From Ignavibacteriales bacterium (GTDB taxonomy: Bacteria > Bacteroidota > Ignavibacteria > UBA10030): DNA of 64,000 nucleotides. The notes below the pieces were generated by a model. It had not been told where the DNA came from and ran no database searches. It was given only the letters and a program-made list of their open reading frames with translations. The stretch covers positions 1 through 64,000 of the forward strand of contig JAPLFQ010000024.1 of NCBI GenBank assembly GCA_026390595.1, read 5' to 3'. Positions 1-9,448 of this stretch are shown piece by piece. The translations under genes were made by a program, and so were the position numbers. Within the stretch, counting starts at the first letter, position 1; each line of letters begins with the position of its first letter.

Positions 1-83
1 AGCACAGTATACTGTCCCGACGTCACATCCGCAACTACGGCTTGCTTAAATGCTATACTGAAACGACGTTGTACCTTTTCCAT
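1..83 (-). CDS. Transposase, IS3-type OrfA-like (N-terminal fragment at window edge)
   Basis: Read on the minus strand, an ATG at 83-81 opens a frame beginning MEKVQRRFSIAFKQAVVAD that runs off the window. Basic 'RRFSxxFKxxVV' openings are typical of the helix-turn-helix OrfA of IS3-family transposases, which bind the element ends. An AGGAG ribosome binding site (complement of 91-95) lies seven bases ahead of the ATG. Only about 27 residues are visible, so the family call rests on the N-terminal motif alone; another HTH-type transposase is possible. Whether the element is complete cannot be judged here. Confidence 0.6.
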   Translation of the reverse strand, partial: MEKVQRRFSIAFKQAVVADVTSGQYTV

Positions 84-98
84 CGCCCGGCTCCTGTT

Positions 99-115
99 GG
101 TAGGTAATTACTACC
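99..115. promoter_or_regulatory. Short inverted repeat upstream of the transposase
   Basis: The sequence GGTAG-gtaatta-CTACC has perfect 5-bp arms, and it lies just behind the transposase ribosome binding site. It could be part of an insertion-sequence end or an operator. No flanking target duplication can be checked because the element leaves the window. The AT-rich stretch from about 120 to 180 with 'ttcactcttcactgtttactattcac' is low-complexity intergenic sequence. Confidence 0.25.
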
Positions 116-201
116 TGTCAACTTATTCCCGGACGAGACAACGATTTACTGTTCACTCTTCACTGTTTACTATTCACAACGACCGAACCTCCTGCGTCCC
201 T

Positions 202-1479
202 ATGGGCTACATTTTTGAAACCGAAATAGAGCAGATCATGACCGCCGTCCGATCCCGAACCATCGGCGAGGCGGAGAGTATTCGCTTGAAGGACATTCTC
301 TCGGCAGAACTGCATCCCGCAGTAAAGGCCTACTTCAAAGCCCGGGTGCAGCAGATGCTGCAGCAGGAGCGTCAGACGGAAGTCCGCTCGAAGAAATTCC
401 CTTATTCTCTGCGGGAAGTTCTTCGGATGCAGGAACAGATCGACTTGCTGCTCGTGCACAACTATGTGTTCGGCCAGCACGACTTTGCGCTTATGCTGGA
501 TCACGCTGTCCATTTCCAATTCAACTTTCTCTGCCGCCCGCAGTGGACGCTGCTCAATTTCATTTTCGAGAACCAGCGCCGCCGTCCCACGTCGGATATC
601 CGGCGAAAGCTCCGGTACTGCGTCGACTATTCGTACTACGCGGAAATCATCAAGCGCTACATCGAAGAGCGCGGGCTCGCGGAAATGACGTATGAAGAGT
701 TCACGGAGCTCCTCGAGAAAATCGACCGGGAAATCGTTCCGCGGCATACGAGCGTCGAGCTGGCGCTCATGACGCGACCGATACTTCGGTTCATCGCGTC
801 TGCCAACCTCACCCCCGGCCAGGAACCGTCCGAGCCGAAGATCCCGATCAACGCGGCGATCGTCTTCTTCGAAGACAAGAAGCTGAACGATATCAAAGAG
901 AGGCTGGAAACCGAACGGGATCGGAACGAAATCACCGGCCTGAGCCTTCGTGAGCTTGCGAGCTTCATTGAAAAGGTCAGGACGAAGAACGAGGATGCCG
1001 AAGTCGAGTTCCCCGAGGCGCAGGCTCCGGAGGAACCGGCCGCGAAAACGGAGGAGAGCCCCAAACCGAAAGAACCGGTGACGGAGGCCGTGAAAGCCCC
1101 AAAGGCTCCTATCAAGATTTATTCTGATTTCGTCGAAGACGAGCCTTTTCTTCTTCCTCAGCCAGAACAGCCCGACGTCCTGGAAGGGTTCGACGGAGAA
1201 CCAGTCCCGCCGGGAGAACTTGTGAATCTGCATTCCCTCTTCTCACCATCAGAAGAGAAGACGTTCATCAAGAAGGTGTTCCAGAAGGATGACCTTTTGT
1301 TCCGGGAATCGCTGGATCAACTCAACCGCATGGCGGATTGGAAGGAAGCATCGACGTATCTTCAGCAGGTGTTCATCACCAACGATGTCGATCCGTTTTC
1401 GGAAGTCGGCATCCTGTTCACGGACAAAGTTCAACGCCGGTTCCTTCCCGGAGAAGACAGCAAGCCCGAAGAGAAGTAA
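202..1479 (+). CDS. Conserved hypothetical protein with acidic/proline-rich linker
   Basis: A 425-residue protein of unrecognised function. Residues 1 to about 265 are rich in charged helical segments and aromatic residues, with no signal peptide or membrane segment. About residues 268-310 are a Glu/Pro/Lys/Ala-rich linker (EEPAAKTEESPKPKEPV), followed by a roughly 110-residue C-terminal helical segment. I chose the ATG at 202. The frame is open back to 97, but that stretch reads through low-complexity intergenic DNA (ttcactgtttactattcac) and gives an unlikely N-terminus. The gene ends 39 bases before obgE on the same strand, so the two may be cotranscribed. That is suggestive of a cytoplasmic or ribosome-related role but proves nothing. 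Confidence 0.75.
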   Translation: MGYIFETEIEQIMTAVRSRTIGEAESIRLKDILSAELHPAVKAYFKARVQQMLQQERQTEVRSKKFPYSLREVLRMQEQIDLLLVHNYVFGQHDFALMLDHAVHFQFNFLCRPQWTLLNFIFENQRRRPTSDIRRKLRYCVDYSYYAEIIKRYIEERGLAEMTYEEFTELLEKIDREIVPRHTSVELALMTRPILRFIASANLTPGQEPSEPKIPINAAIVFFEDKKLNDIKERLETERDRNEITGLSLRELASFIEKVRTKNEDAEVEFPEAQAPEEPAAKTEESPKPKEPVTEAVKAPKAPIKIYSDFVEDEPFLLPQPEQPDVLEGFDGEPVPPGELVNLHSLFSPSEEKTFIKKVFQKDDLLFRESLDQLNRMADWKEASTYLQQVFITNDVDPFSEVGILFTDKVQRRFLPGEDSKPEEK

Positions 1480-2508
<1,029 letters not shown>

Positions 2509-2527
2509 AGTCCCGTACAGGAGTTGA

Positions 2528-2762
2528 CTTGAACAAGTCAATAAGCGAGTCGGGGATACGTCGAAAAGAGAAGGCACACACCCCTTCCATCCCCTCTCCC
2601 CGACACTCCGGCCATCGCACAGAGGGGACTGTTAGCGCTTAGATTGTCGGTTCCAGCGTATCTTGAAACAAACGTCCCCTCTCGTGCGTGGGAATGTGGG
2701 CTGTGAGAGGGGAGCTGAGGGGTGTGTGTTTTTTCAGTTCGGTTGCTGACTTAGTCAAGGCT
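2528..2762. repeat. Long imperfect palindrome (about 235 bp, MITE-like or structured RNA)
   Basis: This region lies between obgE and the FecCD permease and folds back on itself over nearly its whole length. Matching arm segments, from outside inward, are AAGTCAATAAGCGA (2535-2548) with the complement of the segment near 2740-2753, CACACCCC (2576-2584) with GGGGTGTGTG (2720-2729), CCCCTCTC (2591-2598) with GAGAGGGGAG (2705-2714), and CGCACAGAGGGGAC (2616-2629) with GTCCCCTCTCGTGCG (2674-2688). The loop is about 2635-2672. No transposase is present. It could be a non-autonomous element or a structured leader for the downstream permease. Confidence 0.6.
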
Positions 2763-2806
2763 TTTCCGGGACATAACATTAGAGATTGGCTGATCCTTTC
2801 CACCCG

Positions 2807-3814
2807 ATGAAACGAACCCCACTGACTCCCCGGAAGACCATCGTCACGCTTGCCGCACTCTCCGGTGTGTTGGTGGTTGTCGCTGCGGGTTCGCTGCTGG
2901 TCGGTTCGACCCCCATGTCCGTCTCGGAGTTGTGGCGCGCGCTGACTTCCCCCTCCGATCCGTCGATGGAGATGCAGCGCACCATTATTTTCACCATCAG
3001 GCTCCCGCGCGTCCTGCTTGCACTGATCGTTGGCTCGGGCCTGTCAGTGGCAGGAGCTGTGCTTCAGGCGCTTCTGCGAAATCCTCTGGCGGAGCCGTAT
3101 ATACTTGGAATATCGAGTGGTGGGACCGTCGGTGCGCTTGTCGCAATGATGGCGGGTATCGGGGCGGCGCATTTTACCACGCCGTTGTTTTCGTTCGTGG
3201 GATCAGGACTTGTGATGCTTCTGGTCTTCGCGCTGGGGCACCGGCGCGGGATCCTCGACACGAACGCTCTTCTCTTGTCGGGAATCATGGTCGGGGCGTT
3301 TTTCAGCTCGATTGTGCTTCTCTTCACTGCGCTCGTCAATCAGGACCTTCGCACGACATACCTGTGGCTCATCGGAAACCTGAGTTCGGCAGACATCCAG
3401 TCGTTCTGGGTTGTTGCGCCGCTGATTCTACTGGCTTCGGTCGCTCTCTCCACACAAGCCCGTCACTTCAACCTGATTTCCACCGGCGATGAGACCGCGC
3501 TGCATCTCGGCGTCGAAGTGGACAGGGTCAAGCGCTTCTCGTACTTGCTCGCGTCTTTTATTACCGGTCTTGCCGTTTCCGTGAGCGGCGTGGTTGGCTT
3601 CGTCGGACTTGTGGTGCCTCACGCCTGCCGTCTGATGTTTGGGCCGGACCACCGACTGTTGCTCCCCGCTTCGTTCCTTGCCGGGGCAAGCTATCTTGTC
3701 GCCTGTGACCTGCTGTCGAGAGTCGTGCTCGCTCCTTCTGAAATCCCCGTTGGCGTTGTTACTGCAGTTGTCGGTGCCCCGATTTTCATCTATTTACTCA
3801 AGAAGAACTGGTAG
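2807..3814 (+). CDS. FecCD/BtuC-family ABC transporter permease
   Basis: A polytopic inner-membrane permease of about 335 residues with roughly ten hydrophobic helices. It is the type that moves iron siderophores, haem or cobalamin with a periplasmic binding protein and an ATPase. Family marks include 'RLPRVLLALIVGSGLSVAG' near the first third, 'LLRNPLAEPYILGISSG', 'LHLGVE' and 'GVVGFVGLVVPHACR' late in the protein. I use the ATG at 2807; a TTG at 2786 would add seven residues, and neither start has a strong ribosome binding site. No ATPase or binding protein lies next to it in this window, so it is an orphan component here. The substrate cannot be assigned. Confidence 0.9.
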   Translation: MKRTPLTPRKTIVTLAALSGVLVVVAAGSLLVGSTPMSVSELWRALTSPSDPSMEMQRTIIFTIRLPRVLLALIVGSGLSVAGAVLQALLRNPLAEPYILGISSGGTVGALVAMMAGIGAAHFTTPLFSFVGSGLVMLLVFALGHRRGILDTNALLLSGIMVGAFFSSIVLLFTALVNQDLRTTYLWLIGNLSSADIQSFWVVAPLILLASVALSTQARHFNLISTGDETALHLGVEVDRVKRFSYLLASFITGLAVSVSGVVGFVGLVVPHACRLMFGPDHRLLLPASFLAGASYLVACDLLSRVVLAPSEIPVGVVTAVVGAPIFIYLLKKNW

Positions 3815-4123
3815 CTGTAGTTCGGAGACGGAAACGGCGGGTTTCACAACAGTCGTGCGGAAGTCCGTCTGATTGAACGGCAACTCGTATCGATTCAGCG
3901 GAGAGCAGATATTGCCAGTGATCTCAAGAATACCAATGCTGATGGAGTGCTCGGTCAATGTGTAGCACACAGATGACACAGAACGGGCACGAGATTGTCA
4001 CAGATCGATCATCCGTGGAGATCTCACAATAGCATTGATTTCAGTGTGCCATTCTTTGATCTTGATCAGCATTCTCTCGTATTCAACGACTCTTGAGATA
4101 GATTCTAGAACGGTGATGCATCA
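3815..4123. other. Intergenic region without supported gene
   Basis: About 310 bases between the permease and the convergent helicase gene. Open frames here are short and lack start-site support. A 61-codon minus-strand frame (3979-3794) reads plausibly but has no recognisable family and overlaps the permease end. No strong terminator hairpin is seen. Confidence 0.5.
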
Positions 4124-6112
4124 TCAGGACTGATCAAATCTTTCCTGTTCTTCAACTTCCCCTGAAGAGGAGATCATTTCCACGGGGCAGGGGGGAAGCG
4201 AGCGGAGGAACAGTTGTCCATAGCGTTTCGAAACAACCCTCGAATCGAGTATCGTAATGACACCCCTGTCGGAAGTTGAGCGAATCAAACGCCCCGCGCC
4301 TTGCCGGAACTTGATGACAGCTTCAGGAAGTGTGAAGTCCATGAACGGGTTGCCGCCGTTCTGAGTGATGAATTCCGTTCTCGATTCGATGAGCGGGTGA
4401 TCGGGCACGGCGAACGGCAGCCGCGTGATGATGACGTGCTCGAGTGCTTCCCCGGGAACATCGACCCCCATCCAGAAACTGTCCAGTCCGAACAGAACCG
4501 AATTCACATCCCGTTTGAATTCCTCCAGCAGATCGTACCGAGAAGGTCCGCTTCCCTGAACGAGGAGTTGCAGCCCTTCCTGGTGGAATGATCCACGGAG
4601 AGCGTGCGCCGTCCGTTTCATCAGCGCTGTGCTTGTAAAGAGGACGAGGGCTTTCCCGCCGCTTCTGAGGACGCTGGAGAGAATCCAGTCGGACAGTTCC
4701 CCCTCGTACGTTGCCGCATCCGGAGGCGGGATGTCTCCGGCGATCACCACTTTCATCTGCCTGCGGAAGTTGAACGGAGTATCGAGGATGACTGTTTCCG
4801 CAGGCCTTGCGCCGAGGCGGTTCTGGATGTAGGCCAGGGAGCCGGCCACGGCGAGTGTCGCGCTCGTCAGAATCACAGATGTGTTTTCGCGAAACAACAT
4901 CGGTCCGACGCTGGACGAGATATCTGTCGGCGCTGCGCAGAGTGTGACATTTTTGGAATTCTTTTCCGGAAGTTCGACCCAGTAAGTGAGGCCGGGATCG
5001 GGTTGGTCCAGAAATTCCCCGATCAGTACCTTCGCTTCCCAGAGCAAGCGGTGTGCGATAGCAAGCTCTTCTTTGCTCAGCGTGGAATTCTCGTCTGCGA
5101 CGAGTTCTTTCACCAGATCCTGCAGCTGCTGGAGGGGCGGATCGGCAAGGTTCGCCACTAGGTGTGGGCTCCGCACGCGGACTGTGGAAGAAGAGGCTTT
5201 CATTCTACCGGCAGCGCCCACGATTGAGTCGAAGAACGCGCTCAGCCCGATTTCGGCCTCGATGCACAAATCCCGGGCGTATTTCTTCCTGATTTTTGAG
5301 AGCAGCCCTTTCTTTGTCCGGGGATTGTAGAGGCGGTGAATTGCATAGAGGACCTGTGCCCGAGAAAGGTCCTTGCCGATTCCCACACCGGCGACCGACT
5401 CCAGCGTATGGGCTTCATCGAAGATGACGAAGTCGTTGTCGTAGAGGAATCCCTCTCGCGGAGGTTGAGAAGTGAGCAGTGTGAAGAACAGAGCGTGGTT
5501 CATGACGATGAGGTTTGCCTCGCGGGCGCGGGCTTTCGCGCGCTGGAAGAAGCATCCCGTTCCGCATATTTTCTGACTGCAGGCCCCCTGCTCGGACCAA
5601 ATCAGCTGACGGATTGTCTGGCTCAACGTGAACGGAAGCGAATCGAGGTCGCCGTCGCGTGTGGTTTCTGCCCATTCCCTCAAAAGTTCGAGCTCTGATG
5701 CCTCATCTTTCCCGAAGAGTTGCCGTTGGTGGTTTTGCGCATTCTCGAGACGTGTGGTGCAGAGGTAATTCTTGCGTCCTTTCAACAAGGCGGCGTTGAA
5801 TTCAACCGGGAGAAGTGTTCGTGCTAGCTCGACGTCTTTTCGGAGCAATTGTTCCTGGAGATTCTTCGTGTGCGATGAGATGATCGCTTTGCGATCGCGC
5901 AGCACGGCGTGGAGAATTGCGGGAACGAGATAGGCCAGGCTCTTTCCCACTCCCGTCGGGGCCTCGACGATCAAATGGGATCGTGAATCGACTGCAGATG
6001 CAATGGCCGTAGCCATTTCGAGCTGTTGCGGTCTGAACTCGAATTCCGGCACCGAGCTGAGCGATCCGCCTTCGGAGAAGATCTTCCTGATATGTTCCTG
6101 GATTTCTTTCAC
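4124..6112 (-). CDS. dinG: DinG/Rad3-type ATP-dependent DNA helicase
   Basis: A 662-residue superfamily 2 helicase of the XPD/DinG group, which unwinds DNA 5' to 3' and resolves structures such as R-loops. Walker A APTGVGKS is at 51-58 and DEAH at 232-235. Four cysteines (about C118, C178, C183, C187) sit between them, the arrangement of the 4Fe-4S cluster in this family. The C-terminal RecA-like domain shows 'GSFWMGVDVPG'-type and 'QGAGRLIRS' motifs. No N-terminal exonuclease domain is present, so it is of the short DinG type. It is encoded opposite its neighbours and upstream of the initiator tRNA. The exact name DinG versus a YoaA-like paralogue is not settled. Confidence 0.93.
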   Translation of the reverse strand: MKEIQEHIRKIFSEGGSLSSVPEFEFRPQQLEMATAIASAVDSRSHLIVEAPTGVGKSLAYLVPAILHAVLRDRKAIISSHTKNLQEQLLRKDVELARTLLPVEFNAALLKGRKNYLCTTRLENAQNHQRQLFGKDEASELELLREWAETTRDGDLDSLPFTLSQTIRQLIWSEQGACSQKICGTGCFFQRAKARAREANLIVMNHALFFTLLTSQPPREGFLYDNDFVIFDEAHTLESVAGVGIGKDLSRAQVLYAIHRLYNPRTKKGLLSKIRKKYARDLCIEAEIGLSAFFDSIVGAAGRMKASSSTVRVRSPHLVANLADPPLQQLQDLVKELVADENSTLSKEELAIAHRLLWEAKVLIGEFLDQPDPGLTYWVELPEKNSKNVTLCAAPTDISSSVGPMLFRENTSVILTSATLAVAGSLAYIQNRLGARPAETVILDTPFNFRRQMKVVIAGDIPPPDAATYEGELSDWILSSVLRSGGKALVLFTSTALMKRTAHALRGSFHQEGLQLLVQGSGPSRYDLLEEFKRDVNSVLFGLDSFWMGVDVPGEALEHVIITRLPFAVPDHPLIESRTEFITQNGGNPFMDFTLPEAVIKFRQGAGRLIRSTSDRGVITILDSRVVSKRYGQLFLRSLPPCPVEMISSSGEVEEQERFDQS

Positions 6113-6194
6113 AGCTGGAAAATACTGAAAATGCGCTCAAGATGTCGGTTGATCTGGATGCAGATGTGCTGTGAATTGGTGATCAAAACGCGCC

Positions 6195-6223
6195 TTGACT
6201 TGAGCTGAAAAGGGTTGTATATT
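6195..6223 (+). promoter_or_regulatory. Sigma-70-type promoter of the initiator tRNA
   Basis: TTGACT at 6195-6200 and TATATT at 6218-6223 are separated by exactly 17 bases. Transcription would start around 6230, just ahead of the tRNA 5' end at 6237. Both hexamers are close to consensus, and the position relative to an RNA gene makes the call strong. Confidence 0.8.
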
Positions 6224-6236
6224 ATTAATCACACAT

Positions 6237-6309
6237 CGCGGGGTGGAGCAATTGGAAGCTCGTCGGGCTCATAACCCGAAGGTTGCAGGTTCAAGTCCTG
6301 CCCCCGCTA
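6237..6309 (+). tRNA. Initiator tRNA-fMet (CAT anticodon)
   Basis: A complete cloverleaf of 73 bases: acceptor CGCGGGG pairing with CCCCGC, D-arm, anticodon stem with three consecutive G-C pairs (GGG/CCC) around the CAT anticodon, and T-arm GCAGG-TTCAAGT-CCTGC. Position 1 (C) is unpaired opposite U72, as expected for an initiator tRNA, which avoids a 1-72 pair (E. coli has C1-A72). The three G-C pairs and the mismatch separate it from elongator Met. The 3' CCA is not encoded: the genome reads CTA after the discriminator position. Confidence 0.96.
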
Positions 6310-6311
6310 CT

Positions 6312-6352
6312 AAAAAAGGAAGCGCCCCGCTCGTCGGGGCGTTTCCTTTTTT
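6312..6352 (+). terminator. Rho-independent terminator after tRNA-fMet
   Basis: A near-perfect hairpin AAAAAAGGAAGCGCCCCG / CGGGGCGTTTCCTTTTTT with a five-base loop ends in a T run. The A-run on the 5' side makes it potentially bidirectional. Confidence 0.9.
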
Positions 6353-6394
6353 GTGGGATGAGCAGAAATTCGAATTCAAGCTGAACGTTTTTTG

Positions 6395-6702
6395 TAAAGT
6401 CCCGAGCGACCCTCGTAAACGAACTGAGTGCGAGTCGAGGGGGAGTCGAAGGTGAGCCGAAGGGTCCTGATTACCCGCCGAAGTCCCGGAGGGATGTAGG
6501 CGGGCCGCCGTCCTTCGATCCCTCGGCTTCGTCTCAACATGGAACGTTTAGACTTCGCTCGGGATCGAACCCTGAGCGATCCCACAGCAATTTCCAAGAG
6601 GAGTCGAAGGGTTCGACTCGTCACATCAAGAAACGATGCGACTCGCTCAGGGCAGGCTACTCCAGGAATGCCGATCGACCAATGTTGATCGGCATTTCCT
6701 TT
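6395..6702. repeat. Cluster of dispersed intergenic repeats and a terminal hairpin
   Basis: Multiple copies, in both orientations, of the CCCTGAGCGAAGTCGAAGG-type motif occur here: GAGTCGAA-ggg-TTCGACTC at 6601-6619, a GCGACTCGCTCAGGGCAG copy near 6639-6656, and related pieces at 6405-6470 and 6550-6575. A CCCGCC/GGCGGG hairpin lies at about 6474-6504. A separate hairpin AGGAATGCCGATC/GATCGGCATTTCCT at 6664-6700 ends in TTTT and may be a terminator. The same motif occurs inside a gene at 19060-19085. No tRNA or protein gene is supported here. Confidence 0.65.
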
Positions 6703-6964
6703 TCACGACAAGTTGCAGGCTGTTTCTCTTCAAGAGTCCAACGGGATCAGGGCTGCATCATGAACTATCAGATTAATATTTCCACCTGGCCTCAAGTTCT
6801 TGATTTGGAGAATCCGGGACAGAACGAGAGGAGCGATCCGAGCATTTGGGCTTTTGACCTGATAATTGGCACAGAACAAAAGTATCGATTTCAATTTGAA
6901 TTTAGTATTTTACACCTGGATGGAGTTATGACGAGGCACAACCGATGGCAAAGGAGTGAATACA

Positions 6965-8056
6965 ATGAATCTATCGTTGGCGCAAGAAAAAGCAAGTAGC
7001 GTTTATGAATTCATGAAAAGAGGAAACGCAGGATTGGTACGTGAGACTGCAAATGAAGTCGACCATGATCCTGCCAGTTGGGGTATGGATATCAATGATT
7101 GGGACTGGAATGCAGGAGTAGGGATGACTGCAATTTCGGACTACTATGAAAAGACGCACAATCCAGAAGTATTGGAGTACATGAAGAATTGGATTGCCAG
7201 GAACAAACACCAGTGTGCGAAGAAAGATCATGTCAACTATTTGACCCCGCTCGCCATCTATCCGGATATGTATTTGAGAACCAAGGAGCCGTACTATCGG
7301 GATACTGCGGTCGAGTACGCTGACTGGGTAATGTCAAATGCCGGGAGATCCAAGGATGGTGTGTTCTTTCACGGAGCGTCTGTTTCGGATGAGGTGTGGG
7401 CGGATACAGTTTTTATGGCTTTGGTATTTCTTTCACGTACGGCGAAACTCACAGCGAATATCAAAACAGCAGATCAGGTCATCAAGCAATTGCTTTCGCA
7501 TCTGCAGCTTCTGCAGGATGAGAACACCGGGATTCTCTATCATGGATATCATTGTGTGGGAAACCATCATATGTCGGGTGCCCTCTGGACCAGGGGGAAC
7601 TCATGGGTGGTGATTGGCGCTCCGATCATCATCGAGACCATACGTGATTTGGTGGAAGTGCCGAAAGAAATCAATACCAGATACAAACACCTGGTGGACG
7701 GTATTTTGAAATATCAGGCAGAGAATGGTCTATGGCACACCGTCATGAACAGACCCGATTTTTATCAGGAGACATCCGGCAGTGCCGGTGTTGCAGGAGG
7801 TATCATGAAAGCGGTACGTCTCCATCTGCTGGAGCCCGGCACCATGGCAAGTGCCCTCAAAGCCATGGAGGGAGTGATCACAAAAATCAATGCTGAAGGC
7901 GCAGTCGAAGGCGTTTCGGGAGGTACGCCGATCATGCCTACGATTGATGCGTACGGCAAACTGACCCGCTATCCGACGCTGTACGGGCAGGGCTTGACAC
8001 TCCTGTTGTTGAGTGAATACATCTTTCAGGAAAAGGCTCGCACAAAACAAGGTTGA
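6965..8056 (+). CDS. GH105/GH88-type unsaturated uronyl hydrolase
   Basis: A 363-residue enzyme of the YteR/YesR type, which removes the 4,5-unsaturated uronic acid left at chain ends by polysaccharide lyases such as those acting on rhamnogalacturonan. Family segments are 'DWDWNAGVGMTAISDYYE' early, 'DEVWADTVFMA' near residue 140 (the WxD aspartate is the usual catalytic acid) and 'HHMSGALWTRGNSWVVIG', followed by 'ETSGSAG' late. There is no signal peptide, so it is probably cytoplasmic and handles imported oligosaccharides. The ATG at 6965 is chosen because AAGGAG (6951-6956) sits eight bases ahead; a GTG at 6956 overlaps that site. It is followed after nine bases by a sugar isomerase gene. 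Confidence 0.9.
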   Translation: MNLSLAQEKASSVYEFMKRGNAGLVRETANEVDHDPASWGMDINDWDWNAGVGMTAISDYYEKTHNPEVLEYMKNWIARNKHQCAKKDHVNYLTPLAIYPDMYLRTKEPYYRDTAVEYADWVMSNAGRSKDGVFFHGASVSDEVWADTVFMALVFLSRTAKLTANIKTADQVIKQLLSHLQLLQDENTGILYHGYHCVGNHHMSGALWTRGNSWVVIGAPIIIETIRDLVEVPKEINTRYKHLVDGILKYQAENGLWHTVMNRPDFYQETSGSAGVAGGIMKAVRLHLLEPGTMASALKAMEGVITKINAEGAVEGVSGGTPIMPTIDAYGKLTRYPTLYGQGLTLLLLSEYIFQEKARTKQG

Positions 8057-8065
8057 GGCATCGAC

Positions 8066-8923
8066 TTGAGTTTCTCTGTACCCATTCGCATCGGCGTTCG
8101 TGCCCACGATTTCGGTCGCTTGCCGGCCGGCGAGCTTGCCGCGAAAATCGCGGCGAGCGATCTGGTCTGCGCACAGCTCGCACTCGGCAAGGCCATCGCC
8201 GGACTCAATTTGAAACCTGGCCTTCTAAATCCGGGTCTCGCGTTTGAAATCGGAAGGGCGTTTCAGGAACATGACGTCCAAATCGCGGTGCTCGGCTGCT
8301 ACGTGAATCCGATTCACCCCGATCCCGCGACGCGGCAATCGCTGCTCGGACTTTTCAAGGAACACCTGCGCTACGCCCGCGATTTCGGGAACGGACTCGT
8401 CGCGCTCGAAACCGGTTCGGTCAACGCGGACTATTCACCTCATGCCGAGAACCACGGCGAGGCCGCCTTTCAACAATCGCTTGCGAGCATCGCAGAGCTT
8501 GTCGCTGAGGCTGAACACTTCGGCGTCATCGTCGGCATCGAGGCGGTCACATCGCACGTTGTCTCGACGCCGCAAAAGATGAGGCGGATGCTTGATAGCG
8601 TTGCGTCGAATAACCTGCAAGTGGTCTTCGATCCGGTGAACCTGCTTTCGCCCGACAATTATCACGAGCAGGAGCGGGTCATTGGCGAATCGCTAGAACT
8701 GTTCGGCGACCGGATTGCGGTCATTCATGCGAAAGATTTCGTTGTCGAACACGGCCAGTTCAAAAGTTCAAGTGCGGGTCTTGGAAAGCTGCGGCACGAT
8801 CTGGTGATGAAATTTGCCGTTACACAAAAGCCAGGAATCAGCATCTTGTTGGAAGATACAAACGAGCAGGCGGCTGAGGGTAGCCGGCAATTCTTGCGGC
8901 AGGTTGCAGAACAATGGGGGTGA
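8066..8923 (+). CDS. Sugar phosphate isomerase/epimerase (xylose-isomerase-like TIM barrel)
   Basis: A 285-residue protein of the AP-endonuclease-2/xylose isomerase superfamily. Likely metal-binding segments appear in order: 'IVGIEAV', 'QVVFDPVNLL', 'IAVIHAKDF' and 'SILLEDTNE', giving the E-D-H-E set common to sugar isomerases and epimerases of this fold. The start is TTG at 8066; no ATG fits. It lies nine bases after the GH105 gene and is almost certainly cotranscribed, which suggests it converts a monosaccharide released by that enzyme or a keto-uronate derivative. The substrate cannot be named from sequence. Confidence 0.85.
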   Translation: MSFSVPIRIGVRAHDFGRLPAGELAAKIAASDLVCAQLALGKAIAGLNLKPGLLNPGLAFEIGRAFQEHDVQIAVLGCYVNPIHPDPATRQSLLGLFKEHLRYARDFGNGLVALETGSVNADYSPHAENHGEAAFQQSLASIAELVAEAEHFGVIVGIEAVTSHVVSTPQKMRRMLDSVASNNLQVVFDPVNLLSPDNYHEQERVIGESLELFGDRIAVIHAKDFVVEHGQFKSSSAGLGKLRHDLVMKFAVTQKPGISILLEDTNEQAAEGSRQFLRQVAEQWG

Positions 8924-9448
8924 AATGCGTGAAGCTTGAAAGTCAGAAGAAGACCATCTGTCCCTCTGTTTGTGAACGGTTGCAGGTGTACAGCCGGGTA
9001 CCACCCATACAACTCCCATAGTGCCTCGTTCCTTCTGAATTCCCCGTTTCTTACCTACTCGAGTCTGAGAACAACACCGCACCTGTTTCTCTTCACATCA
9101 ATCAAGTGATGCAGCATCGCTGGCGTGTACATCGCTTCCTCTGGGAGAGGCAGGTGGAACGTATTGACCGTTTGCGTTGTTCAAAATGTAGGAATAGGAT
9201 CATACCTATCTAAGGATAAACCTCGTTCTGTCCTCCGTAGTTGGTCCTCCTTATCCAACCTGATTCGCCGAAATTGTCACGAGAAAGAAGAAAGTGACGC
9301 CGAACAGTGAGCGCGGAATCATTGTCGGAGTAATATTCATTCTTTCGGCCACTGTATTGACTCCATACGGCGATTTCCGATAACGTGAAACAATCTCGTT
9401 CATATCGTTTCATTTCTCACGCCCACTAACCTAACGGGAGGTAATATC
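8924..9448. other. Intergenic region, no gene supported
   Basis: About 525 bases with only short, shadow-like frames. A weak promoter-like pair, TTGACT at 9357-9362 and TAACGT at 9381-9386 (18-base spacer), may serve the lipoprotein gene at 9449. No hairpin or repeat of note is apparent. Confidence 0.4.

Noticed and set aside
160-1233. Long antisense frame opposite the first hypothetical gene
   Set aside because: It is Arg/Phe/Leu-rich with no motif and lies opposite a better gene; it is typical of high-GC antisense shadow frames.
2520-2785. Cobalamin riboswitch upstream of the FecCD permease
   Set aside because: The region is highly structured but lacks the conserved B12-box and the usual core motifs; the pairing is a simple long palindrome.
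6601-6660. Second tRNA after tRNA-fMet
   Set aside because: A 'GGTTCGACTC...GGCTACTCCA' stretch looks like a tRNA 3' end, but no cloverleaf forms; the pairing is explained by the inverted repeat GAGTCGAA/TTCGACTC.
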